From a virus: 63,145 nt of DNA. The position numbers were made by a program, and so were the translations under genes. The DNA is taken from the IMG/VR virus record IMGVR_UViG_3300050821_013320, positions 1 to 63,145 of that record, one strand, 5' to 3'. Positions 30,328 through 37,257 of this stretch are shown one piece after another. Below the pieces are notes generated by a model. That model was not told the DNA's origin. It did no database searches and saw only the letters and a program-made list of their open reading frames with translations. The first letter of the stretch is position 1. The number at the start of each line of letters is the position of its first letter.

Positions 30328-30681
30328 ATGGCAATGGTCGTTAACTATTTGAACGTGGGCGGGCCGGGAAATGTACCTCCAACCTTGGCTCAGGCCCTCA
30401 ACGTCAACACCGTGAACGTTTCCTTGAGCCCCGCGGCTTCAGGCGATAACTCACAGGTGATTACTCACAACTTCGGTTTACCCAATTCCGATATTTCGGC
30501 GGGTTGGCCGGAGACCGTCATCAACGGATTGGACACGCTGGCCACGCTTTCCCTGTGGTACATCTTGAGCCAAAATCCCAACTTCTCAATTGTTGCGAGA
30601 GGAGCAAACACGGCCGGCATCGATACTGCGAATGCACAGGTTCTGGTGTCGATTTCGAGACCGCATTCAATCGTCCGCTGA
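30328..30681 (+). CDS. Beta-rich hypothetical protein (117 aa)
   Basis: AAAAGGAG precedes the ATG. Sequence is beta-rich (VNTVNVSLSPAASGDNSQVI, ATLSLWYILSQNPNFSIVA) and of a size for a single small jelly-roll or capsid decoration protein. No homologue recognised. It begins the strongly expressed-looking set 30.3-39 kb with good ribosome binding sites. Confidence 0.55.
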   Translation: MAMVVNYLNVGGPGNVPPTLAQALNVNTVNVSLSPAASGDNSQVITHNFGLPNSDISAGWPETVINGLDTLATLSLWYILSQNPNFSIVARGANTAGIDTANAQVLVSISRPHSIVR

Positions 30682-30685
30682 TTTT

Positions 30686-30834
30686 ATGTTGGCCTCAGTC
30701 AAAACCGGTCTTCTTGCGGATTCTCTACCGTTCGACCAGGAGAAGTCCTTCGCCTTCGCGGGTAGAAAAAACTACTCCTGGTCGGGCGCTATCGATCCGC
30801 ACGAAGCCAGAAATGCGGAAGGAGGCTAAAACAT
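30686..30834 (+). mobile_element. Compact repeat element E4 (inverted pair, empty)
   Basis: R-L A-type unit at 30686-30742 and L-R G-type unit at 30775-30834; linker CTTCGCGGGTAGAAAAAACT. The same linker occurs in reverse in E6 at 49.9 kb. Confidence 0.85.
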
Positions 30835-30985
30835 GTTTATCAACCGAGTAACCAAAGTCGTTAATCCGCGGTTCGCACCCTCTCATCCGGGAGAAGTCCG
30901 ATCCGTGGCCAACAGGCGAAGCAATTCGTCGAACCCACCGCACATGCTGACGCTGGGTTTTATCAATCCCAAAGGAGAAGTCATA

Positions 30986-31561
30986 ATGGCAAGAACCAAA
31001 CGTCGTCGTGCCAGCAGACCGCGCCGCGCGTCGGCTGTCAATCGGCGTCGTAATCCGCATCGTCGTTCGTCTCACCGTCGCCGGAGCCACAATCCCGCCC
31101 ATCGCCGGGTCGTGGCCATTCATCATCGGCGGCGTCGGAGTCACAACCCCTCGATCATGGGACAGAAACCCATGAAACTGGTCGAGGATCTCGCAGCCGG
31201 AATTATCGGCTTGACCGCGAACAATGCGATCATGGCCGCGCTTCCGTCGTCATTGACCGGCAATACCGGGATGGCGATCGCCACCTCGGCCGCCGTCGCC
31301 ATCGGATCGGGATATCTCGCTTCGATGGTCAACAAGGAATTCGGCAAGTACGTCGGCTTCGGCGGACTGCTCGCAACGACTCAGCTCGCCATCAACGCGG
31401 CGTTCCCCAACGGGATCATGTCCGCGATTGGAATGGGCGACTTCGTCTCCGGCAAATTCGCCGTGCCTCAGAATCCGGTTCTCGACGGAAATCTGACGGT
31501 CGGCGGACCCACCGGCGGGGGAGTCATGACCTACGCGTACCCGGCCGCATACGCAGCTTGA
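30986..31561 (+). CDS. Arg-rich protein with hydrophobic domain (191 aa)
   Basis: AAAGGAG at 30971 sets the ATG at 30986; the frame is open back to 30833 in element E4. Residues 1-55 are extremely Arg/His-rich (RRRASRPRRASAVNRRRN, HRRSSHRRRSHNPAHRR) and should bind nucleic acid. The rest has several hydrophobic helices and the motif MGDFVSGKFAVPQNPVLDG. A genome-binding membrane protein of a virion is plausible. Confidence 0.65.
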   Translation: MARTKRRRASRPRRASAVNRRRNPHRRSSHRRRSHNPAHRRVVAIHHRRRRSHNPSIMGQKPMKLVEDLAAGIIGLTANNAIMAALPSSLTGNTGMAIATSAAVAIGSGYLASMVNKEFGKYVGFGGLLATTQLAINAAFPNGIMSAIGMGDFVSGKFAVPQNPVLDGNLTVGGPTGGGVMTYAYPAAYAA

Positions 31562-31641
31562 CCAACAGGCCCATTCTTTCGCAATACGTCGGGCTGACTC
31601 GGCGGCATGGCGCGGGAATGATTTGAAAAGGAGAAAATAAA

Positions 31642-32346
31642 TTGCCACTACCCGGCACCGCTCAAATGACCACTGCGGGCTACCCGCAGAATAACCAGAC
31701 CGCGGCTATGGTCGCAGCTCAGGCGGCGCAAAACGCCGTCGCCGCGATCACCGCGCAACAGCAGTTCATCATCAATTCGTTCCGCGGGCAGATTTACATC
31801 TCGAATCAGCTCGACGTCGAAGACACGCCGGTGTACGACACTGTAACGTACACCGCAGGTCAGACCGTGACGCTCACCAATGCGTCGTGGTTCACCAACG
31901 TCGAAGGCAATTCGGGAAAAACGTTTGCCCAAACCAACATGGACACCAACGGCCGTCTTGACGCGCCCGAGGCTTTCTCCGTGTTCGGAGTCCGCTTCAA
32001 CTGGTCGGAAGGTATTCTGCGCTCCGATCTGCAAACCTTGCTCGATTCGTGGGCGTTTGAATTCTGGCTGGGAAAGAAAAACTACCAGCGCGCCAATATC
32101 CGCCACTTCTCCTCGGGGATGGGGATTTCGGGCTACACCACCAAAACCGCGGAGTCGTTCTACACCAACGGCGTTCCCGGCCGTCAGTCGATGAACATGC
32201 TTTCGGTTAAACTGGTGATCGCGAACCAAATGTCGTTTGAGGCGTTTCTGTCCGGCAACAATTCCGGCCAGGTTCTATCATCTTCGGGTGCGGGGGCAAT
32301 CCTGTACGTGGAGTTGGTGGGACTGTACGCACGCGGCGTTCAGTAA
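31642..32346 (+). CDS. Candidate major virion protein (234 aa)
   Basis: A strong AAAAGGAG precedes a TTG start. A Gln/Ala-rich helix (MVAAQAAQNAVAAITAQQQF) is followed by a beta-rich body (DTVTYTAGQTVTLTNASWF, ESFYTNGVPGRQSMNMLSV). The order of helix then beta-body, the gene position and the good ribosome binding site fit a capsid or major surface protein. No homologue was recognised; this is inference. Confidence 0.45.
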   Translation: MPLPGTAQMTTAGYPQNNQTAAMVAAQAAQNAVAAITAQQQFIINSFRGQIYISNQLDVEDTPVYDTVTYTAGQTVTLTNASWFTNVEGNSGKTFAQTNMDTNGRLDAPEAFSVFGVRFNWSEGILRSDLQTLLDSWAFEFWLGKKNYQRANIRHFSSGMGISGYTTKTAESFYTNGVPGRQSMNMLSVKLVIANQMSFEAFLSGNNSGQVLSSSGAGAILYVELVGLYARGVQ

Positions 32347-32485
32347 TCGAAGGTGGGAGCGGTAGTTCTGGGAGGAACGTTCTCCACTTTTAGATTTCCT
32401 TTGTGATTCAGCCCACAGAGGGAGTGCGGGGGTCCGGGTTTGATTGCCCCTCCGACGGTTAGGCCTCGGACCACCGCAGCAACGT
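32347..32485 (+). promoter_or_regulatory. Intergenic region with hairpins
   Basis: Contains a near-palindrome GGAGGAACGTTCTCC and a hairpin GGTCCG ... CGGACC about 40 bp apart, without a T-run. It lies between two presumed structural genes and could be a terminator or processing site. No open frame is convincing here. Confidence 0.3.
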
Positions 32486-32627
32486 TATTTTGGCCTCATC
32501 GGGCGCTTGTCTATTACCGAATGTTGGAGCGTTCGACCAGGAGGAGTGTTTCATGAAAACCGAAGTCGCCGTGTCGAGAAATAAAACGTAGTTCGAAGCC
32601 GGGATGTAGAACGAGGCCAAAACAAAA
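32486..32627 (+). mobile_element. Repeat element, inverted pair, nearly empty
   Basis: R-L A-type unit at 32486-32543 and L-R type-3 unit at 32566-32627 (GTGTCGAGAAATAAAACG and GAACGAGGCC). Spacer of about 22 bp holds an ATG after GGAGGAG. Unlike E1-E6 its right half is type 3. Confidence 0.7.
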
Positions 32628-32637
32628 GGAATTTAAA

Positions 32638-33099
32638 ATGTCCAGCTATCCAATGAACCAATTCGCACCAGACTACTTCCAAGGTCTCGCCGTCGATCCG
32701 AACGCTTCCGCGGAACCGAAGCCCTACGACTACATTTACAATCCTCCGAACAACCAACTGACCGCGCTGCAATCGTTGAGCGGACAAACCGTTCCGATTC
32801 AGACGGACGCAGATTTCTACATGTTCGGCTGGTATATTTCGCTTTTCACGGGCGCGTTTCAGGTGCGCTTGACCGATGCGACGGGCTACCAGTTGCAGAG
32901 CGGCTTCATCAACTCCGGAGCGCTCTCGCAAGCCTCGAATGATCCGACGATTTTCTCTCCGTCGCATTTGTTTCCGGCTGGATCAAAGATCTTGATCGAC
33001 ATCACGGACCTGTCGAACGCCACGAATTCTCTGCAAATTGTGTTCAAGGGAATCAAGTTGTATAAGATTACGGGACGGGGGCCACTCAAGGCGCAATGA
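32638..33099 (+). CDS. Beta-rich candidate virion protein (153 aa)
   Basis: AAAGGAATTT precedes the ATG. Strand-rich throughout, ending SKILIDITDLSNATNSLQIV then FKGIKLYKI. The end motif (hydrophobic, then G-x-K-L-Y) also ends the proteins at 35941 and in 37257, so the three share a fold, possibly a jelly-roll. Confidence 0.55.
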   Translation: MSSYPMNQFAPDYFQGLAVDPNASAEPKPYDYIYNPPNNQLTALQSLSGQTVPIQTDADFYMFGWYISLFTGAFQVRLTDATGYQLQSGFINSGALSQASNDPTIFSPSHLFPAGSKILIDITDLSNATNSLQIVFKGIKLYKITGRGPLKAQ

Positions 33100-33500
33100 T
33101 GTTTTGGCCTCATCGTAGTTCGGTCTTCGCGCGGGCGCGGTCGCGTTCGACCAGGAGGGGTTTGTGAGTAGCCACACGCACACCTACGTCACACTGGAAA
33201 TCAGCGCCGTTGGATACGATGAGATAGCCCGTAAACTTCGCGCCGCCGACTACGGACATTGCTTCAATTCTGCGGGTGAAATCGACCTGACCGGGATTGC
33301 AGTGGTTCGCGCTCCAGATCGACCACGACGAATCGTGACTCCTGATGGAGAAGATAATATCTGGTGTCCGAATTGCGGTGGAACCCACTACGGATCACTC
33401 CATTGCCCCTACTCAGCAGAGCAGGGCGCGGCATTTAAAGCGGCCGCTGTCGAGAACTCTCAATCCGAACAAGCCGCAACTCCGAACGAGGCCAAAACAT
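33099..33500 (+). mobile_element. Repeat-bounded cassette 12
   Basis: R-L A-type unit at 33099-33157 and L-R type-3 unit at 33442-33500. Cargo is the gene 33164-33502. Confidence 0.8.
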
Positions 33501-33502
33501 GA
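33164..33502 (+). CDS. Cassette gene: zinc-binding hypothetical protein (112 aa)
   Basis: GTG start 6 bp after AGGAGGGG of the L box, the clearest case of the repeat acting as ribosome binding site. Beta-rich N-terminal part, then CPNCGGTHYGSLHCPYS, a zinc site. The tail AAVENSQSEQAATPNEAKT is a translated type-3 unit. Confidence 0.65.
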   Translation: MSSHTHTYVTLEISAVGYDEIARKLRAADYGHCFNSAGEIDLTGIAVVRAPDRPRRIVTPDGEDNIWCPNCGGTHYGSLHCPYSAEQGAAFKAAAVENSQSEQAATPNEAKT

Positions 33503-34002
33503 GCACACCCGCCTACCCAATCATCGACGGCTTCGTACTCAAAACGCTTTTACGCTGCAATCTCACCTTCGGAGCATTAGCAATCGAGCAGTACGAAGAT
33601 CTCCGTCGATCTCGCGCGCTTCGCTCCAAAGGCTGGTGCGTTCCGAACGATCCCAGTTCCCAATCGGTTCCCAAGTTCGACTCCTACGAATATCAGGTGT
33701 GGATGAAACCGGGCTCCGCAATCTGGGGCTACACATTCACCGGCGATTCAACGGCGGGCGGCAACGGCGGTATCGATTCCTTCCAAGTCCGTGAGACGTG
33801 CTCCGACGTTCCGCTGTTTTCTGAATCCGTTACAAAAAAACCGGAGTCTGCGAACTTCTGGGGCAAGACCTGGGCGCGCCAGCAGTACCTTTCAGAATTG
33901 CTGATTGTTCCGGCTCCGGGCCTGCTGCATGTTGAGATTGCGACTACTGCTCCCGTGAACAGAGCAATTCAGCTTATCCTGTGGGGAGGGGAGCCAGCCT
34001 AA
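33499..34002 (+). CDS. Beta-rich candidate virion protein (167 aa)
   Basis: ATG overlaps the previous stop. Sequence is beta-rich with aromatic residues (YQVWMKPGSAIWGYTFTGD, LLHVEIATTAPVNRAIQLIL) and ends LWGGEPA. Similar in length and style to the gene at 32638. Possibly a minor capsid or spike protein. Confidence 0.5.
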   Translation: MSTPAYPIIDGFVLKTLLRCNLTFGALAIEQYEDLRRSRALRSKGWCVPNDPSSQSVPKFDSYEYQVWMKPGSAIWGYTFTGDSTAGGNGGIDSFQVRETCSDVPLFSESVTKKPESANFWGKTWARQQYLSELLIVPAPGLLHVEIATTAPVNRAIQLILWGGEPA

Positions 34003-34004
34003 AT

Positions 34005-34277
34005 ATGCCTTTTTCTTTGGCCTCATCGAACACCGCAGTTCCCGCGCCCGATCCAGCGTTCGACCAGGAGTCGGTTTTGTCCTTGGCTCGTACATGGGGA
34101 CCGAGTCTTCGAATTCCGAAGGGGTTGTGTCTCCGAATGACAATACACCCAGCAACCCACTGGTCTCCAAAACGGTGTGAAATGGAATTATTTTCTCCCG
34201 ATAGCCCAGAAGAACTTCTCCTGGTCGGGCGCTCAAAAATCGAACAAGCCGGAAAGCCGACGGAGGCCAAAACATAA
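34005..34277 (+). CDS. Cassette gene: small hypothetical protein (90 aa)
   Basis: The head MPFSLASSNTAVPAPDPAFD and the tail ELLLVGRSKIEQAGKPTEAK are repeat-encoded. The unique core is about 45 residues (LARTWGPSLRIPKGLCLRMT) and may not be a functional protein. Stop is followed directly by the next ATG. Confidence 0.4.
   Translation: MPFSLASSNTAVPAPDPAFDQESVLSLARTWGPSLRIPKGLCLRMTIHPATHWSPKRCEMELFSPDSPEELLLVGRSKIEQAGKPTEAKT
34012..34275 (+). mobile_element. Repeat-bounded cassette 13
   Basis: R-L A-type unit at 34012-34070 and L-R G-type unit at 34218-34275. The first bases after L (GGTTTTGTCCTTGGC) resemble the linker of E1 and E2, so this looks like an E-type element carrying an insert. 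Confidence 0.75.
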
Positions 34278-35254
34278 TGCCCAGAGGCCTAGCAGACATC
34301 ACTCCCTTAAACGTACCCTCGGGAGCATTTGATCCCTATACTCCACAAGGCCAATCCGGCTGGATCATGGGAAACGACGGAAACTGGCACTGGTCCTCAG
34401 CCACAAACACGGCTCCGAACCTGAATTTTCCCGTCACGAAAGGGCCGGGAGTACCATCAAACGCCGGTTGGGTTACCGGGCCAACGACACAAGCTGGCTT
34501 CGGACCCGATCAAAACTGGTACTGGACCGGCCCTGGAACGCGTCCCACGGTGCTGCCAGGCGCTTTCATTCCACCCGGCACGATGCCTACGACACCTTTT
34601 CCGGCGACAGGAATGCCCCACAACTGGACGCCGCAGCCGATCCTGCCTGATTCGATGCTCCCGGCGCCGCTCGCGCGTTCAAACCCGCTTTTACAGCCAG
34701 CGCAATTCATTCCGAACCGCTACGACTTCGACATCTTCAAGCGCGCGAAAAAATGGGATTGGATTGCAAAACATGGCGGGTTGAAATCCTGTTGCCGCAT
34801 TCCGGAATTGGGCGCACCCCTCTACGACGATCCGCCGTGGGAAGTCATGCCGCCGAACGCGGTGCCGATCCCCGGCGAGATGGCGGGCCTATCGACCGCT
34901 ACAATCCCCTTCACGGGCGCAAACACGCTGATTCTCTCGATTCAGGTGCCTTCAGGGTATGACGGAGTCATTAATAAGTTCATCGCAGCTCTGACGGACG
35001 TTACGGGCCATGTGGATTTCTCTGGAGACGTCGTCTGGCGGCTGCAATACGGCGTCCGGTACGCGAAAACGCTCGGAAACGTGACAAACACGTACGGATC
35101 GTTCACGAACTCGCTGCTCGTTCCGGGTGTTTATTCGATCAAAGTTCTTTCCGGTCAGACAATTCAGGTTTTTGCCAGTATTCCGGCAATGTCGCCTATC
35201 GCAGGTGGTTCGGTAAGTGCTGGTGTCTTTGGATGGTTTTATCCGAGACGTTAG
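34277..35254 (+). CDS. Candidate spike or capsid protein (325 aa)
   Basis: The N-terminal 140 residues hold Trp/Gly/Pro-rich repeats (WIMGNDGNWHWSSATNTAP and WVTGPTTQAGFGPDQNWYWT). The C-terminal 170 residues are beta-rich (TLILSIQVPSGYDGVINKFI, VWRLQYGVRYAKTLG) and end FGWFYPRR, like a jelly-roll head. A stalk plus head would suit a receptor-binding protein (inference). Confidence 0.5.
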   Translation: MPRGLADITPLNVPSGAFDPYTPQGQSGWIMGNDGNWHWSSATNTAPNLNFPVTKGPGVPSNAGWVTGPTTQAGFGPDQNWYWTGPGTRPTVLPGAFIPPGTMPTTPFPATGMPHNWTPQPILPDSMLPAPLARSNPLLQPAQFIPNRYDFDIFKRAKKWDWIAKHGGLKSCCRIPELGAPLYDDPPWEVMPPNAVPIPGEMAGLSTATIPFTGANTLILSIQVPSGYDGVINKFIAALTDVTGHVDFSGDVVWRLQYGVRYAKTLGNVTNTYGSFTNSLLVPGVYSIKVLSGQTIQVFASIPAMSPIAGGSVSAGVFGWFYPRR

Positions 35255-35310
35255 ACGATGTTCGTTTGGTTCCATGTTCGTGCACTGGAACCCGGCAGGT
35301 AACCTCATAC

Positions 35311-35556
35311 ATGTCAATCAACGATGAAAACTGCTTCCGAAAAGAAGATCGCGATGAGTTGCTAAAGCAAGGCTGGCAATTGAGCGCGATCGTCAAGACG
35401 CTCGAAGAGATGAAAGGAACATTCAAGGAAAACGCGATTGACTGGGAGCAACGAATCCGCGCACTCGAAAACTTCAAGTGGATCGTTTGGGGTATGGGTT
35501 CGATTGGCGGGATTCTGGTAGGGTATATTTTACAGTTGATGATCGGCAGAAAATGA
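35311..35556 (+). CDS. Coiled-coil membrane protein, XhlA-like (81 aa)
   Basis: ATG at 35311 starts MSINDENCFRKEDRDELLKQ. A coiled coil (SAIVKTLEEMKGTFKENAI) leads to a C-terminal membrane segment (WIVWGMGSIGGILVGYILQL). The pattern fits small phage lysis-associated membrane proteins of the XhlA type. Overlaps the next start (ATGA). Confidence 0.55.
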   Translation: MSINDENCFRKEDRDELLKQGWQLSAIVKTLEEMKGTFKENAIDWEQRIRALENFKWIVWGMGSIGGILVGYILQLMIGRK

Positions 35557-35807
35557 CGGATGCGGTGGAAATTGCGCTGATCGGCGCCCTCGCCGGAGTC
35601 CCAACGATGGTGGGGGCAATCGCGGCGGCGTGGTTTTCCTACAAGGCATCCACACATTCTCGCGAAGCGATTAGCGTTGCGAAGGAGACGCAGCGCAACA
35701 CCAACGGCCTTAAGGATCAACTGGTAGCGCTGACGAAAAAGTCCTCTTATGCGGAGGGTAAACTGGCGGGCGAACAAAGTCACACGCCGGAGGATGTGGA
35801 AGAATGA
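35553..35807 (+). CDS. Holin-like membrane protein (84 aa)
   Basis: One N-terminal membrane segment (IALIGALAGVPTMVGAIAAAWF) and a polar helical tail. Between an XhlA-like gene and a lipoprotein-like gene, it could belong to a lysis set with the GH25 enzyme, though that gene lies far away. Confidence 0.5.
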   Translation: MTDAVEIALIGALAGVPTMVGAIAAAWFSYKASTHSREAISVAKETQRNTNGLKDQLVALTKKSSYAEGKLAGEQSHTPEDVEE

Positions 35808-35944
35808 AAAACCGAATATTGTTCGGCTGCCTCCTGTTGGCTCTAGCCTGGTGGGGACGTGATGGCGTGCGCAAGAAAGAGGCCGCTGTCGAGAAGTCTC
35901 AAGCCCATCAAGCCGAGATTTCGAATGAGGCCAACACAAAATGA
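35804..35944 (+). CDS. Small lipoprotein-like or membrane protein with type-3 tail (46 aa)
   Basis: MKNRILFGCLLLALAWW is a short hydrophobic N-terminus with a cysteine that could serve as a weak lipobox. The tail AAVEKSQAHQAEISNEANTK is the type-3 repeat. Stop overlaps the next ATG. A spanin-like role is possible but unproven. Confidence 0.4.
   Translation: MKNRILFGCLLLALAWWGRDGVRKKEAAVEKSQAHQAEISNEANTK
35881..35941 (+). repeat. Repeat unit, L-R, type 3 (solo)
   Basis: GGCCGCTGTCGAGAAGTCTC then GAATGAGGCC. Encodes the tail of the gene 35804-35944; the next gene starts at its end. Confidence 0.85.
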
Positions 35945-37107
35945 AAACCCAACCCTACGCGCCGCCTCCCGGTACCTACGATTTACCCTTCACATGGGCC
36001 TTTGACGCATCCGGTTTCGCAGACGGTTCAAACCCGACAAACTCCTCGATTTACCTGCAAGGCGGCTACGGAGATTTCAAACTTCGCCGCGTGGTGGGAT
36101 TGAACCGCATCCTCGCGGCAGACAAAACCGGCCAATTCCAGATTCAGCGCGCGTCCAAGGGATCTTACATCCAATCGGATCCGGTGATGGCTGAAAACTC
36201 TCCGGAGCTCGCGATCTCGCCCGAGGAGCCGTACATCGAAACCGGCAAGATCTGGTTTGATCTGTTCGGAATACTCAAACCGGCCGGGCAGCCGCTAACA
36301 GCGCAACTGGCATTCCAGGGAAGCCGGCGGATGAAGGGCAATCCCCCGCCTCGGCCGGACTATCCGAATCAGCCGAAGTCCTACACCTACATCGTTCCGG
36401 CGATCCTCACCCAAGTCGCCTCCGCGAATGCGCCCGTTATCACAAAAACGCTGATCACCGATTACGATTTTGAGTTGCACAACATCATCCTGTTGCAGAA
36501 AGCAAGCGGAGGCCCGGCCCTTCTGTTTAATGAAACCGGCAACGTCATGCAAATTACGTCGGTCGCCGGACATTCAGGAACGTTGACGATAGTTAATCCT
36601 CCCGCGAATCCAGGTCCAGGTGGACCTTTTCTCTCCAATCAGCCGTTCCTTTTTTCCGTCGTTGGATCAGTTGCCACGGTCACACCGGCAACGAACGCCG
36701 GCGGTTTCATTAGCACGGTCCTCGCCGATATAATCACTGCGTTCAACACGAACGTGACGATGTCGACGCTGGGATTTGCTTCGCCTTTGGGAACCGCGAC
36801 GTTACCCGATCCGCAATCAGTCTCCTGGGGCGCCGGCGGCGGTTTCATCGGAATCACTTCGCCGATTTGTTCCTTATTCGTGTACGATCAGAACAAATAC
36901 AAGACATCAAATCTTCCGATCCTCGACATCTTTTACAACGGAGGGTCAGGTAGTCCGTACCAGAATGGCGCGCTCGTTCCGCCGCTGTTCTATCCGCGAA
37001 ACACCATCTTGCAGATCGACTTCTACTCTCAAATCACGAATGCTTCACTGCTTCCGACGCAGGTAGTTGCCTATTTGGTCGGGAAGAAATTGTATCCATG
37101 TGGATGA
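35941..37107 (+). CDS. Candidate virion protein A (388 aa)
   Basis: N-terminal block (PPPGTYDLPFTWAFDASGFA, LRRVVGLNRILAADKTGQFQ, SKGSYIQSDPVMAENSPEL) is repeated almost unchanged in the second half of the next large gene. The C-terminus ends VAYLVGKKLYPCG. Beta-rich with no signal peptide. Likely structural, possibly a spike or capsid vertex protein. Confidence 0.55.
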   Translation: MKTQPYAPPPGTYDLPFTWAFDASGFADGSNPTNSSIYLQGGYGDFKLRRVVGLNRILAADKTGQFQIQRASKGSYIQSDPVMAENSPELAISPEEPYIETGKIWFDLFGILKPAGQPLTAQLAFQGSRRMKGNPPPRPDYPNQPKSYTYIVPAILTQVASANAPVITKTLITDYDFELHNIILLQKASGGPALLFNETGNVMQITSVAGHSGTLTIVNPPANPGPGGPFLSNQPFLFSVVGSVATVTPATNAGGFISTVLADIITAFNTNVTMSTLGFASPLGTATLPDPQSVSWGAGGGFIGITSPICSLFVYDQNKYKTSNLPILDIFYNGGSGSPYQNGALVPPLFYPRNTILQIDFYSQITNASLLPTQVVAYLVGKKLYPCG

Positions 37108-37257
37108 TGGTTTGGCCTCATCGTAGTCAAGTCTTCACGCGACTTCCCTACCGTTCGACCAGGAGAAAGTGTGCGTCTGCGAGTGTGGTAAAAAACCTCT
37201 CCTGGTCGGGCGCTCTCGATCTGATCGAAGATGGGAATCGGACGGAGGCCAAATAAT
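37107..37257 (+). mobile_element. Compact repeat element E5 (inverted pair, empty)
   Basis: R-L A-type unit at 37107-37165 and L-R G-type unit at 37199-37257. An open frame of about 50 codons runs through it, from the ATG overlapping the previous stop to TAA at 37254, directly followed by the TTG start of the next gene. Confidence 0.85.

Noticed and set aside
35196-35939. Long - strand frame opposite the holin-like genes
   Set aside because: Opposite strand of three coupled + genes with good starts; sequence has no domain.
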